From Aphis gossypii (lineage: Eukaryota; Arthropoda; Insecta; Hemiptera; Aphididae): a DNA stretch of 64,000 nt. The stretch's first letter is position 1. Each line of letters begins with the position of its first letter. The stretch covers positions 45,981,260-46,045,259 of the forward strand of contig NC_065530.1 in the NCBI RefSeq assembly GCF_020184175.1. Direction: 5' to 3'. Positions 13,338 to 25,165 of this stretch are shown here, piece by piece. A model generated the notes under the pieces. The model was not told where the DNA came from. It saw nothing but the letters and a program-made list of their open reading frames with translations, and made no database searches. A program made the translations under genes and the position numbers.

Positions 13338-13615
13338 TATATTTATATATATATATTTTTTTATGTATAGTCGAATTGGTAATATATAATTTTAATGTCA
13401 TCGCGGTGCAACGCACACATTGCGGACTTGCGGTCACGTGAATGGTCTCCAAAATCATATAATCTATATATAATATATGTATATAATTACACCGAGAAAA
13501 CCACTCACACGCGTCCTGCAAATGATGCTGCTGTGCGACGTACACGTCATTTATATATTTTTTTTAAATCGCCCTCAGCGAGACGTTGTTCGAAACAGTA
13601 AACAACAGTACTCTA

Positions 13616-13699
13616 CTACGTGCATTCCTGGTGCTGCTGCTGATGTTGCTGCATCTTAGCCAGGTGCCGTGAGTACTCAACGTCCCACTGGGCGAAACG
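13616..13699 (-). other. vvl: In-frame open extension after the vvl stop; candidate stop-codon readthrough region
   Basis: Directly after the vvl TAA (13700-13702) the same frame continues for 27 sense codons to a TAG at 13616-13618. The peptide begins RFAQWDVEYSRHLAKMQ and continues with a His/Gln-rich HQQQHQ stretch. It looks like protein, is not low-GC, and has the same His/Gln-rich flavour as the vvl tail. The base after the stop is C, a context that favours readthrough. Readthrough of the Drosophila vvl/dfr mRNA has been reported, giving a longer isoform (recalled knowledge). Whether this extension is homologous cannot be decided here. Alternatives are a recently gained stop, an assembly error, or an ordinary 3' UTR that happens to be open. 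Confidence 0.5.
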
Positions 13700-13701
13700 T
13701 T
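13679..13701 (-). promoter_or_regulatory. Small stem-loop overlapping the vvl stop codon
   Basis: Reading the mRNA sense, AACGT at the stop pairs with ACGTT at 13679-13683. An inner CCC/GGG pair sits around an AGT loop and a four-base UUCG bulge lies on one side. An 8-bp palindrome, GAGTACTC, follows at 13671-13678. Structure at or just after a stop can influence termination, but this stem is short and its function is inference only. Confidence 0.3.
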
Positions 13702-15019
13702 AATGAGCCGCAAGCGACTGATGGTTGCCGATCGGCGAGAGCATCGGCGGGCTGTGCGAGTGCGAGTGCGGTCCCATCGGCGAGCCGTGCATCACGTGGT
13801 CCTGATGGTGGTACGCTTGGTGCAGGCCCCCGTGGCCCATCGGGCCGCCGCCTCCGCCGCCCAGGCCGCCGTCCATCATGCCGCCGTCCTGCGGGCCGCC
13901 CATGGTGTTCGGGGGCGTCATGCGCTTTTCCTTCTGCCTCCGGTTGCAGAACCACACGCGCACCACCTCCTTCTCCAGCTGCAGCGAGTCGGCCAGCGAC
14001 GTGATCTCTTGCGCGGACGGTTTGGGCTGCTTGTGGAAGTGCTGCTCCAGGGCCCCCTTGACGGACACCTCGATGCTGGTGCGCTTCTTGCGCTTGCGAC
14101 CCTGCGCCGCGATCTTGTCGATGCTGGTCGGCGAGCCCGTCGTCGAGTCGGCCTCCTCCAGCCACTTTTGCAGCAGCGGCTTGAGCTTGCACATGTTCTT
14201 GAACGACAGCTGCAGCGCCTCGAACCGGCATATGGTGGTCTGCGAGAACACGTTACCGTAGAGCGTGCCCAACGCCAGGCCGACGTCGGCCTGCGTGAAG
14301 CCCAGCTTGATCCGGCGCTGCTTGAACTGTTTGGCGAACGCCTCGAGGTCGTCGGACGTGGGAGCGTCCTCTTCGCCGCCGGGCGACTGCGGGTCGTGTT
14401 GTTGCGGGTACGACGGGCTGTGGCCGTGCATCTGGACGGCCGGGTGCGTGTGGCCCAGCATGCCGTTCATCACGTGGTACGCGCCGTGGTGGCCGAGCTG
14501 CGGCGACCCGGACCCGCTGCCGTTGTAGTGGCCGGCCGAGACGACCGGCGGCGGCGGTCCCGTGTGCCAGGTCTGCGCGCCACCGCCGCCGCCTCCGCCA
14601 CCGCCGCCACCGCCGCCGCCGCCGGTCACGGCTCGCATGTCTGGCGGCGGTTTGATGTCCAGTCCCTGGTGCGGGTGGTGCGGATGGTGCGGATGGTGTT
14701 GGTGCATGCTCATGGACGCGGCCCACGGGTCCACCCAACTGGCCGCGGCCGACAGCGACACCGGCGACGGGGACGTAGGAACTTGATGGTGATGGTGGTG
14801 GTGATGGTGATGTTGCCCGGGCGGCATGTATTTCAGCTCGCCGGCCGGGTGGTCTTGACCGTTGCCGCCACGGGGCGACGGCGACGGCTGCTGGTACGGT
14901 CCTCCGGGCTGGTTGACCACCGACATGCCTCCCATGCCGTCCAGGTCACCGGAGCCGGGGCCGCCGCCGCCACCGCCGCCGCCGCCACCGCTGCCCACCG
15001 GCAGGTACGTGGTGGCCAT
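13700..15019 (-). CDS. vvl: Class III POU-homeodomain transcription factor, ventral veins lacking / drifter homologue
   Basis: Single uninterrupted frame of 439 residues plus TAA. The real start is the ATG at 15017-15019, giving MATTYLPVG, which resembles the fly N-terminus; an in-frame GTG just upstream is not a credible start. The order is a low-complexity N-terminal half with Gly runs near 11-20 and 133-147, a nine-His run at 70-78 and an HPHHPHHPH stretch. A POU-specific domain follows at about 216-290 (TSDDLEAFAKQFKQRR, GLALGTLYGNVFSQTT), then a linker and a POU homeodomain at about 309-368 with basic arm KRKKR and recognition helix VWFCNRRQKEKR (Cys358 at homeodomain position 50). The tail carries GSPMGPHSHSHSPPMLSP and ends SLAAH. 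The POU domains and the tail match Drosophila Vvl closely from memory, and length is similar (fly about 427). Family knowledge: a nuclear factor binding octamer-like sites, used in tracheal, neural, wing-vein and steroidogenic tissue development. Lack of introns fits insect class III POU genes. It has no gene neighbours in the window. Confidence 0.97.
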   Translation of the reverse strand: MATTYLPVGSGGGGGGGGGGPGSGDLDGMGGMSVVNQPGGPYQQPSPSPRGGNGQDHPAGELKYMPPGQHHHHHHHHHQVPTSPSPVSLSAAASWVDPWAASMSMHQHHPHHPHHPHQGLDIKPPPDMRAVTGGGGGGGGGGGGGGGAQTWHTGPPPPVVSAGHYNGSGSGSPQLGHHGAYHVMNGMLGHTHPAVQMHGHSPSYPQQHDPQSPGGEEDAPTSDDLEAFAKQFKQRRIKLGFTQADVGLALGTLYGNVFSQTTICRFEALQLSFKNMCKLKPLLQKWLEEADSTTGSPTSIDKIAAQGRKRKKRTSIEVSVKGALEQHFHKQPKPSAQEITSLADSLQLEKEVVRVWFCNRRQKEKRMTPPNTMGGPQDGGMMDGGLGGGGGGPMGHGGLHQAYHHQDHVMHGSPMGPHSHSHSPPMLSPIGNHQSLAAH

Positions 15020-16330
15020 CACCCGCGCTTTCCAATCACATTCAACCGACGCGCCCCGAACACTGCGCGGGTAAATCGTTAGGTCCGTAATTGCGAACGA
15101 TTTTCGTGCACCGGTCTATGAAGAAAAAAAAATATTCACTGTTGCACCGCACGCGAGTGCGGTGGGTACGCGCGGCGCGCGCGCACTTTGTCCGCGCGAC
15201 AACGACGTCCTCGGCGACGTGCGATTTTTTTTTTTATTTTATAATAATAAAATAAAATATCTAATAATCGACGATATTTTGTATTTATCGCTCGGTGGTG
15301 GTTTTCACCGCTAAACCGCTACGAGAAAAATCCTTATCGCGACGCGTCGCGCTGTCTCATCGGTAGTGTACAACTCACGAGCAGAGAGAAAAACGCAAAA
15401 AGCGGAATAAACTTAAAAACGATAAAAAAAAAAAAAAATATATAATTAATAATAATTAAAACGACGGTGAACGGACAGTATATAATTATTATAAATCACG
15501 ATCGTATCGTACACGTCTTGCGACCACCGAATAAATATTGTACCAACGACGCCGCAGTATCATAGGTAAGTGTGCGGCGGTATGATAATAATATAATGTT
15601 CGGTGACGGTCTGAGAGAAAAAAAAATCACACAAGTCACACACACGCGCGTAAACCGTTCACATAGCGACCGGCGCGCAGTACGTATACGGACTGATCGG
15701 CGGCGAAGGTCCGCAGAGAGCGGCTGCCGGCGCGCGCGAGGTGGCGTTCCGGCGGCACGGTCGCGAGTCGGTGGTGGGGATGGGGGGCGCGAGCGAGAGA
15801 CCGCGACCGGCGGGAGCGAGACCCACAGCGCGGCGGGGACCGCGGTACGCGCGCCGCGGCGTTTCCCCCGCCGCCGTCTGAGCGTGCACGCCCAGGCCGT
15901 GCCGGTTGGGCCCGGGCGCGCGGCGACGCCCCGCCCATCCGGGGACGGGCCCGGGTCAGCTGACGGCGGGGCGCCCCGGCGGCAAACGCAGTAGCCACGG
16001 CAACGGCATGTACTCTCTCTCGCACGGTCGTTCGTGTGCGTTCGTGCGCGCGCGTTACCGGCCGTCGTGTCGCGTCGACAGGGGCCGCCGCCGCCGCCGC
16101 CGAGAGACCGCGCCGTCGTCGGTCGTCGTCGTCCGTCGCTGTCGTCGTCTCGCCGCCGCCGCCGCCGCGCGCGCCGACGTAAATGGATACATTATCGCGA
16201 CATTATCGTGCCGAACACCTACGGCCCCCGCCCGGCGCGTCTTCGCCCGAAAACAATCCACTCGCCAAATTGATTTCCAAAGGCCCTTTGCCCTACGATT
16301 TATACTCCCGCCCGCGCGATTCATGGCGCC
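15020..16330 (-). promoter_or_regulatory. GC/CpG-rich upstream flank of vvl (probable 5' UTR and promoter region)
   Basis: Upstream of the vvl ATG the sequence alternates between AT-rich blocks (about 15220-15260, 15420-15500) and a strongly GC- and CpG-rich block from about 15640 to 16200, ending in GCC-triplet arrays near 16084-16110 and 16150-16175. Long open frames exist here on both strands, but they are Arg/Ala/Pro-rich, overlap each other and resemble no family, as expected of GC-rich noncoding DNA. I could not place a convincing TATA box or an initiator with a correctly spaced downstream element. Assignment as 5' UTR and promoter is by position and composition. Confidence 0.55.
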
Positions 16331-19300
16331 CGTACATGCTTACGTTAATCTATAATACCATATTATATATAAATACGTAATTTATATTACCTATATACTA
16401 TACGATGGTTTATACCTACTGCATTATTGGTATGTACCTGTAATAACCGATGTGTACTTATTATGGCAAAGACGCGACGATTGTTGCAGACGTATATCAA
16501 ATCGCTGCACTTAGATGAGCATGCACCGGTATGATTGCAGGTTCTATATATTAGATATATACTTAATGTGCTTATATGACGTGTGGGTCCTGTTGCAATA
16601 GCTGCACCGTTCTAACACCCCTCAATTTTCAGTTTTTTTTTTTTTTATTATTCCACTTAAACCATAATGATATTTTCCTTGGCCCTAAAACTATAAAAGT
16701 ATAAATATAGGTATGTTATATATAGGTATTTTTGAGTACGCTCAGCTGAATATGATTGATTTCTATACAGTTTTATTATATATAGGTTATATCATCCATA
16801 TTTTGCTTCTATATACCTACTTACGTTTTGTATGTATATATGTACAGTGTACACCATATTACATATTTATTCTGTTTTTCAGTTATTTTTATTTTATATA
16901 TTGTTACAAAACAGTAACTTCGATTTGTTATAAATATTATTACCTTTTATGAAAAACGAACAGATATATCCAATTAATATACCTAATATATAGGCATAAT
17001 TAATAATATTTTTTCTGATATTGGTATTATAATAATATATCTAAGTGCGTGCTAACCGTGAAATTCACGCAATACTGCGAATTTAAAACCGTCAGACAGA
17101 ATTCATGTACTTAACTATTATATATAATAGGTATATATTATGATATGTGTATATGTACAGCTTTAACTATGCGATACTTATATTGTATAGGACAATAATG
17201 AATTGTAGAGCCGATAGAATTTATTTACATGTAGGTACCTTTACTGTGTATTAGGTATACATAATATCCGGAACCTAATACATATGTGTGTGTGTGTTGT
17301 ATGATTATAATATATTATACATATATAATATAGTGCAACACTTGCACAGTACGCTATTATGTTATTGTTTATATATAGCTATCAGGTATATATAGTTATA
17401 TAGGTAACTCGTATGTTTATACTTAATATATACAAAAAGTCAAGGCTATATATAATATATATAGGTATTAATGAGCTAATATAATAACATTAAAATTAAG
17501 TTATTATATTTTTCGTCATATACCTAAGTGAGATATATAGGTAGATGTTATAGTTATAGGTATACCTACTGACTACTACCCATATAGTAATTATGGGTAT
17601 ATCACACATTATTACTATTTTTTTGGAATTTTTACTATATGCGACTAATATATTGATTAACCGACAACCGTTGCTTGAATTTTGATAGTTTTATTGTAAA
17701 ATATAGGTAATAATAAAAAATAATTATTATAATGATGCTTATTGTGTGCACGTTCATCTATGTGTTTCGTAACGGTACCTATTTCTTTCACTGATTAAAA
17801 AGTTAAATCAAATTTATTTATTTTTTGATTACATTTTTTAAATTTTAATTTTTTAAGTCAATATTTATACTTAGTTAATTTTTAATAATTCATGAATCTT
17901 TAATCTATAACAACTTTATAAAAAATATAATATAATAGTTACCTTTTTAATAACTTATATATAGGTATAGATTAGGTTATGGTTATACGAGTTAAATAAA
18001 TTGTTAACTTAAAAATGTAAAACTTTGCAAAAAGTTGCATGGAAGAAAACGCTGCGGGTCTTTATCATCATATCAATTTTATGTATAAAAAATAGCGAAT
18101 ATTACGGCATTTATTTATTATAATTATTATTATTTTTTTATTTTTTGTATACGGTGTAAGTATAGGTACGTATAAATTATACATTATTATGAACGAAATA
18201 GTGATGAATGGAGAGTATAGGAAAATAATAGGTATACTTAATTTGCTTATTGTGTGTTATAATATAATTATTATAGTTATTGATGCAATATATAGGTATA
18301 CAATTTGTTTTCAAAAACGTATGTTTTCCTATACAAAATAGCTGAGTACCTATAATGTAAAAGAATCATTTTGTATTCGTTTTATAGGAGAATTTCCACG
18401 ATGTACCTACTACCTATCTATCGTATATAATAATGTTATAGGAAAATAGAAAAAATCGAAATCAACATGCAGAATAATACGCATATTATGTTAGATGCCT
18501 GTAACGCGGTTGGCGCGGAGAGGAGAATACGAAAATCAATATATTTTCCGCGGATTCATCTATAATATGAATAAGGTATAGGTAAAAAAAAAAACAGAGA
18601 TATAATATCACGTCGCAGTGATGTGCCGTATATTTAGTTACCTATATGTAGGTACAATATATTATAATATAAATTATGTATACAAAAACGGACTCGATTG
18701 CTGCATAAAATAGTCGGTATAATATGAAGAATTATATTATGTATATATATGTGAGCGCCGAATGCCGTTATTAAAGTATTGAATTTTGTTCATTATTATA
18801 TTCTCCCGAATATCTCTATGTATGTGTTTGAGTAACACACATTATGTACCCCTTGCAATATTAATAGGTATATCGATATACTACTATACTATAAGTATAT
18901 ATATATATATATATGTACGAGAGTCGTATAATATAATAATATGTATGATCCCCTCTCGTTGAAATATACGCGGTGAGTATTATATTGCAATTTGCAACAT
19001 TACTAATAAAATAGTGATATGTATTTATAAAGGGATACTTGCTCACATCGCGGTGGTGTTCAACGTTTCGTAACTGATTTTGACATTGAAACTGCAGGTG
19101 ATGACAATTTAGAGGCATATATGTATTTATAATAGTTCAACAACAATGATTTTCTATATGATTAATATAGAACAGATTTTAACTCGTTGTAGGTATATAT
19201 ATATATTATATATCTTATATAGTATTGATATATTGATCTTTAACCTATGTCCATGAACCCATATATTATATACCTACTGTGTGTTATAATGCTATGAACA

Positions 19301-22300
19301 TACACTAAATGAGCTGTATAAACTTATAATACTACTATGTAGGTACTATTTACATACATAAATAATGAAAAAAATTCCTGACGTACCTACCTATACGTCG
19401 TTAAACCGATATTTTATCTATTTCACTCATAACATGTATGTAAGTAATATGATATGGTCTTTATATAAATATATTCATAAGACCATATATATAATAGATG
19501 TATGATTTTTGATGCTTTTATATAAAAAAAAAACTGTTGTACCTAAGTGTAACCTACTCGTGGGGTCCTATAAAATTACTCATTGCTCTTGCACATCGTA
19601 TTTAGCTATATCACATTAATATAGTTATTAATATTTATCATTATTAATTATTGCAGATAGTTAATATAATACCTGTTAGATACTATAGAAAATTCATTAA
19701 CTTGGAACAAATGGAAATAGAAGTTAATAATATTTACCGGACGACGTAATAGGTACGACGGTAAATCAAACCCATAGTGTTTAATTCTCACCAAGCGAGC
19801 GTTTCTACATACGCACAACGCTATCTATGAGCGTATATCGCGTAACTCAGACGCGATCGACGTGTGCGATCCGAGTGCGCCACTTTCAGCGACCGGATAT
19901 GATATTATTACTATTATTTCCTAAAACTCGTTGAGTGTAAAAAAAAAAAACAAAAAATTTAGAATTAAAAATAATTAAAAATAATTTAACGAATTTACAG
20001 CGAAAACATACACGTATATATAGTATACGCTTTAATAATTATTGTTAATAACACATATATATGGTAATATTAGATATATTAATTATTATTAGATATTATA
20101 GGTTGTGCAGCACATGAAGTAATCTGATGGCACCGCAGACGATAATCATATAGTTTTGTATTGTGACTGAGCAGCATAAAGACACTTTTGAAGTTTTGAA
20201 TATAAGACACGAGGATACCACGACTCCTTCCTTCTCTTTACAATAAAGGTGTTTGTAATACTCATATTGTATTTATCCGTGTAAAATATAAATGGAGATT
20301 TTATAATATATATATAAGTATATAACTATATGTATTTGAGGGGATTTATAGTCATAAAATAGCTTACCTACAGATGTTATAGGTATACCTTCAATAAATT
20401 CAATATATTATTGCCAAATACTGATAATATCTATATATGTTATATAATAGTACCTATAATTGTACTTCAGGATTTCTGTTTACAAATAATAAAATAAAAC
20501 ACTCCGCCACAGGCAAAACAACGAATCAGGCTATTCTAATGTACGTCTTCCGTAAAAAGTATACAGACTAAGGACAGACAAATAATGTATTATTATCTAA
20601 CATCTGCAAAGTAATAATTGGATAAATTTTGAATTTTCCATCTATATTCCTAAGTAATAGTGCTTACTCTAAGTATAATTATTATACATAATATTTATAA
20701 TATGGACATGATATTAATGGAACTCAATCGTCATCAAAAAGATAATATTAAGAAAGAAAGACTTTTTTTTATAGGTTTATAGTAGGGATAATTTTTAGTG
20801 TCACTTACCTATATGTGTACCAAGTCCAATGCACTTGATCAAAATAGTATATTTTGAAACATCTTCAGTACATAAAATCACCTGCAGTTTGTACCTGGAC
20901 GCAATATATATTTTTTAAATATTATATTATGATACTATCTAGAGGTTTATGAATATTATAGGTATATGTGGGGAAGTTTGATCGTCAGTAATACTCTTAT
21001 AGTCTTATGTGTAGGTATACACATATTAGTTGAACATCGATTATCAAATAATCTGTAAGACTCGTCCCTGCAAAACTAAACCGAGAATATGTTATATACC
21101 GGTCAAAAAAAAATATTTGAAGTTGACACATAGGTATTTTGATTGCCATTTAGGTACGTCGTGTTTATCCAACATCAGAGATAAAACTGAAAACTTAAAT
21201 TAGTTTGAAGCTAAATTTAGTATTTTTGCACGTAGGTACCTACTTACATACAAAATTGTAATTTATACATATATATGAACATTGCTGCAAAATTGTAAAA
21301 CTGTAAATTATAAAAATGTTAACATCTGCAGTTTTGGTTATAAAGCTTCCTATATAAATACAACAAAATATCAGCCGTCCCTCTTCCCCCTGCAATGCTA
21401 AGTCTTGGATAAGCCACTGGTGTTTATATTATGATATATAATAATATGTATCTTTTTGAAATGATAAATAACAGACGCCTACAATATACGATACGCGTGT
21501 ACCAATAATAATATAATATATAACAATACATAGGTATATACTTAATTATATTGGATCATTCGCAGATGAGCACCGCACTCTGCTGCAGCCTCCGTCGAGT
21601 GTACATCAACTATACATATGAATCGAACGTACCTATATGGGTTAGATAACATATTATATTATAATGTATACTTATTATATTTTACGCACCTTCGCGTTGT
21701 GCTGCCGTATCCAAAAACCATCGAGAAAAAATAAACTGGTACGCTCCGTCGTCGTGCACTTTAAAATTATACCTATACACGCGCCGCGGGACAACTATAT
21801 CGCAGTCCACGCGAGCCCCATACCTATCGGGTATTATACTATGTACGTGCAGTGATAGTATATATATGATATATAATATTATACTTATATATATATTAGT
21901 CGGTAACGAATTAAAATAATTACCAATAAACGCGTATATAGGTATGTAATCGTATCGATCGTTTCACGCTTGTATATCGATATACGTAAAAAAAAATATA
22001 TGCTCGCCACGCATTGTGCAGACGAGATAATAATATTATTATAATAGGTCGATTATTATATATAATCGCCGACGAGCACTATACTATAGGCATGTTATAT
22101 TATTATGTTATAAATATATTATTATACATAAAATATTTCTGTTCTTTTGCCAATCATCGAACAAAACAAAAAGAGAGAAACGCAATATTATAATAAAATA
22201 TAGGCATGCGTATATTATGGTGTTATGCATAAAGGTATATTATTATTTAATATTATATATTATATTATATAGCTATGAGGCGTGTTTGAATCGCGTACGA

Positions 22301-24400
22301 TGATCAACGCGTATACTGAAGTCTAACGCACTAGCTGCTCAAAATAAAGGTTTATTATAATATTATGATATGTATAGTGATTATCTTTTAACAGTAAACA
22401 ATTGTTATACCTCGAAGAGTTTACCAATTTATTCAAAAATGTTTTTCTTACATAATTTTAAATTATTTATTAAACAATATATCTATTTGATAGAAAATAG
22501 AAAGAAAAATAATTTTTTTATATAGATATTATATTATTATAAATGTTTTTAATTTCATAGTCCAAAGCAATTGACTATGTTTATCTATCTTTGACGTTAA
22601 ATAAAAATTGAATTTTTAGCATAATTGGGTACTGGTACTATAGTAAAAGAATTTGATATATATAGGTACCTATATGGATAAATGGAATTAAACAGCAATA
22701 CCTGATATACCAACAAGTACCATTTGACTCATGGGTAGTATTATGCACATACTACACGTTCCTCTAAACTCAAAATACTTATTACTTATTAATAACTACA
22801 TGACTATTTCCCAAAACAATTCAAGGGTTAGGTGTTTCTCGTATGGTTAGGTCGGTGCAGATAATATTACACCGAGTATATCAGAACTCGGAATATATAT
22901 TTACCTAATATAAATGAATAAAAAGTCAGATTTGGTTTTTATTACAACTCACAGTGCAACCTTGTATAGTTTTATACTTATATGCAACATAGCAATATAT
23001 ACCAGCTATATACACTATTATATTGTAAGAGGTGAGTATATTTTAATAACAAATCTATACACCTTATACATTTTTAGACATAATAGTATTATACGGTCAC
23101 CACTGAATCACAATTCACTGTTTGCAAAACATCATAACTGCCCATCTATATTCTATATACATGCAATATGCATATAAAGGCATGTATAGGTGTGTTCATA
23201 TCATCTATTTATAGGGCAGCGAATTGTGATCATACAAAACATATTTATCGAATGAACTAATATAATACATATTATGCAGGTCCGATGTGTATATTTTAAT
23301 ATATACGAGCGCGCATATTTGTTACGCGGGATTTTAAACGTAATAATAATATATCAAATAATTAAGTCATAAATCAACGTGCAGCGCGATATCACTTTTG
23401 GATAATAAAACTCCTCGGGCACCCAATCTCGTTTTGATTCATTGTTGATCTCATCAATGTAATACGTAATAAAATATTTTCCTGGTTTAACGATGGAAAT
23501 GACGGTCTCCGTGTAATATTCGTTGTAATAATACTCTGCAATGTGGTTTTTTTTCTAACAATTTGTTTATGCATGCTATACGTAATAATATAATGTACAG
23601 TATGTCTGTAGTATAATATACGATTGATTTAAAGTTGTTTTTCTTAAGTTTTTTTCTCCGCAAAATCAATAATTATATTGTCAACTACTTGTCTTCACGT
23701 ATAGTATGCAAATGTTTCCGATCAAATCTGCAATATATATAATTTGAACCTAACCTCACCTATCTATATGGTATTGACCATACCAAAATAACATACTATG
23801 ATGTATACACTATACAAGTATATAATACATAATATTATAAATAATATTTTATTTTACTTTTGTACTTAATTGTTTGGACACTGCCAATATGCATACCTAT
23901 TGTATTTAAATGCATGTTAACAAATACCTATTAAAACAGTAATTATTTATAAAATTTAAACAACAGAAGTCATTTCTTTATTTTCATAGTTCAATAATTA
24001 ATTTAATTTTATTTAAAATACCTATACACTTTATGCGAAGTTTCTAATTAGTCATTTAAAAAGATACCTATATATTATATATTGTAGCCGTGTATTCTAA
24101 TTGTACGGTCAAGAGCTTTATTCACAGACCTATCACGAAAGCAAATTATGTACGAATCTAAAGTTTTTTGATTGATAAAAATGTTCTAAAATATTTAACT
24201 TTGTACCGTGCATATTACTATAATAATCAAAATTACGCATATATGATTTAACAGACTATTACATACTGTACATACCTACCTATAAGTTTATGGTTACAAT
24301 ATCTACCTATATTAACTAAACGTAGTAAATTATTATTGATAATTTGATCATTGATTATTATTCATTATATAAGAGCACTTTAATATAATGTGTTTATAAT
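16331..24400. other. AT-rich intergenic stretch upstream of vvl
   Basis: Dominated by TATATA and TAGGTA words. Slightly GC-richer islands occur at about 19790-19900 (several CGCGA/TCGCG words) and 21560-21620. No splice-bounded or family-like coding segment was found. Distal vvl enhancers are plausible but unproven. Confidence 0.5.
23706..23713 (+). promoter_or_regulatory. Perfect POU octamer ATGCAAAT
   Basis: Exact octamer. POU factors bind this motif and fly vvl is reported to autoregulate. A single 8-mer in 64 kb of AT-rich DNA is expected by chance, so function is not claimed. Confidence 0.2.
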
Positions 24401-24425
24401 ATACACTATTCTTAAATACTTATAC

Positions 24426-24524
24426 CATGTAAACGGTTCGGCGCGGTTCATCTCGGTCGCCTCCGCCACGCGGAGACATCGCGTGCTTCTGCTTCTGCTG
24501 CTGCTGCGCGGGTATACCCATGGG
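24426..24524 (-). CDS. Possible isolated coding exon, 33 codons, with splice sites on both sides
   Basis: On the minus strand an acceptor-like TTTTGTTTATAG precedes an open 99-base segment that ends exactly at ATG followed by the donor-like GTATAAGTA. The segment is divisible by three and reads PMGIPAQQQQKQ, then KHAMSPRGGGDRDEPRR, then TVYM. Stops sit immediately outside both junctions, as expected for an exon edge. It is clearly more GC-rich than its flanks. I do not recognise the protein. It could be an internal or first exon of a minus-strand gene whose other exons lie far away, or a GC-rich regulatory patch with CAG repeats that mimics an exon. Confidence 0.4.
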
Positions 24525-24654
24525 CTATAAACAAAACACACGCTTATGCGGATAGGTAATAATAATAAGATTCATGCGAATAGGTGGTTAAAGGTGCGTG
24601 ACGTCGCATTGCACTGTGTTTCGACGCGGTTTTCAATAATCTATATACCGCGGT

Positions 24655-24677
24655 CACACACACACACACACACACAC
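24655..24677. repeat. (CA)n microsatellite
   Basis: Pure CA for 23 bases, about 130 bases from the possible exon at 24426-24524. Confidence 0.95.
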
Positions 24678-25142
24678 GATGGTTACCTGTGCCCGCGGTA
24701 CCTATATGATTAAATAATAATATACATAATATTATTGTGTTGTAGACATTGTGTGACGGACGACGTATACGAATATAATAATATTAAAAACATATACATA
24801 TTATATCGAACGAAGTTTTAGCAAAACGCACGTGCGTCTAATAGAGCTAGATTATAATAATATATGATATTATATTATATTATTATATTATACTCTCTCG
24901 CTGGCTCACTAATAATATTACACAAATACGGTCATCGGCGCTGGCGGATGCTGTGGCAGACCCGAAATGACCACGGGGGCTTCACGAAGGCGGCAGCCGC
25001 GGACAATCAGCATCCGATTACCCATTCGTCCGTAGAACCGTACACGTCATATTATATTGCAGCAGCACCGCATATATTATATTATTACTATTATTATTAT
25101 ATACGTACGGAAGAAGAGACGTGCTGGTTTTTTTCCCTGTAC

Positions 25143-25165
25143 ATATATATATATATATATATATA
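25143..25165. repeat. (AT)n microsatellite
   Basis: Pure alternating AT within the GC-richer patch 24900-25250. Confidence 0.9.

Noticed and set aside
15020..15022. GTG as the vvl start, one codon upstream
   Set aside because: A non-AUG start is unnecessary; the next codon is ATG and gives an N-terminus like the fly protein.
13703..15082. Long plus-strand open frame (459 codons) opposite vvl, plus other overlapping frames at 13677-14738
   Set aside because: These are shadows of the GC-rich vvl coding region. The minus frame carries the POU and homeodomain motifs; the antisense peptides are Arg/Ala/His-rich and resemble nothing.
15572..16355. Open frames in the GC-rich vvl upstream flank
   Set aside because: Several overlapping frames on both strands with only Arg/Ala/Pro/Gly bias; explained by GC-rich noncoding sequence.
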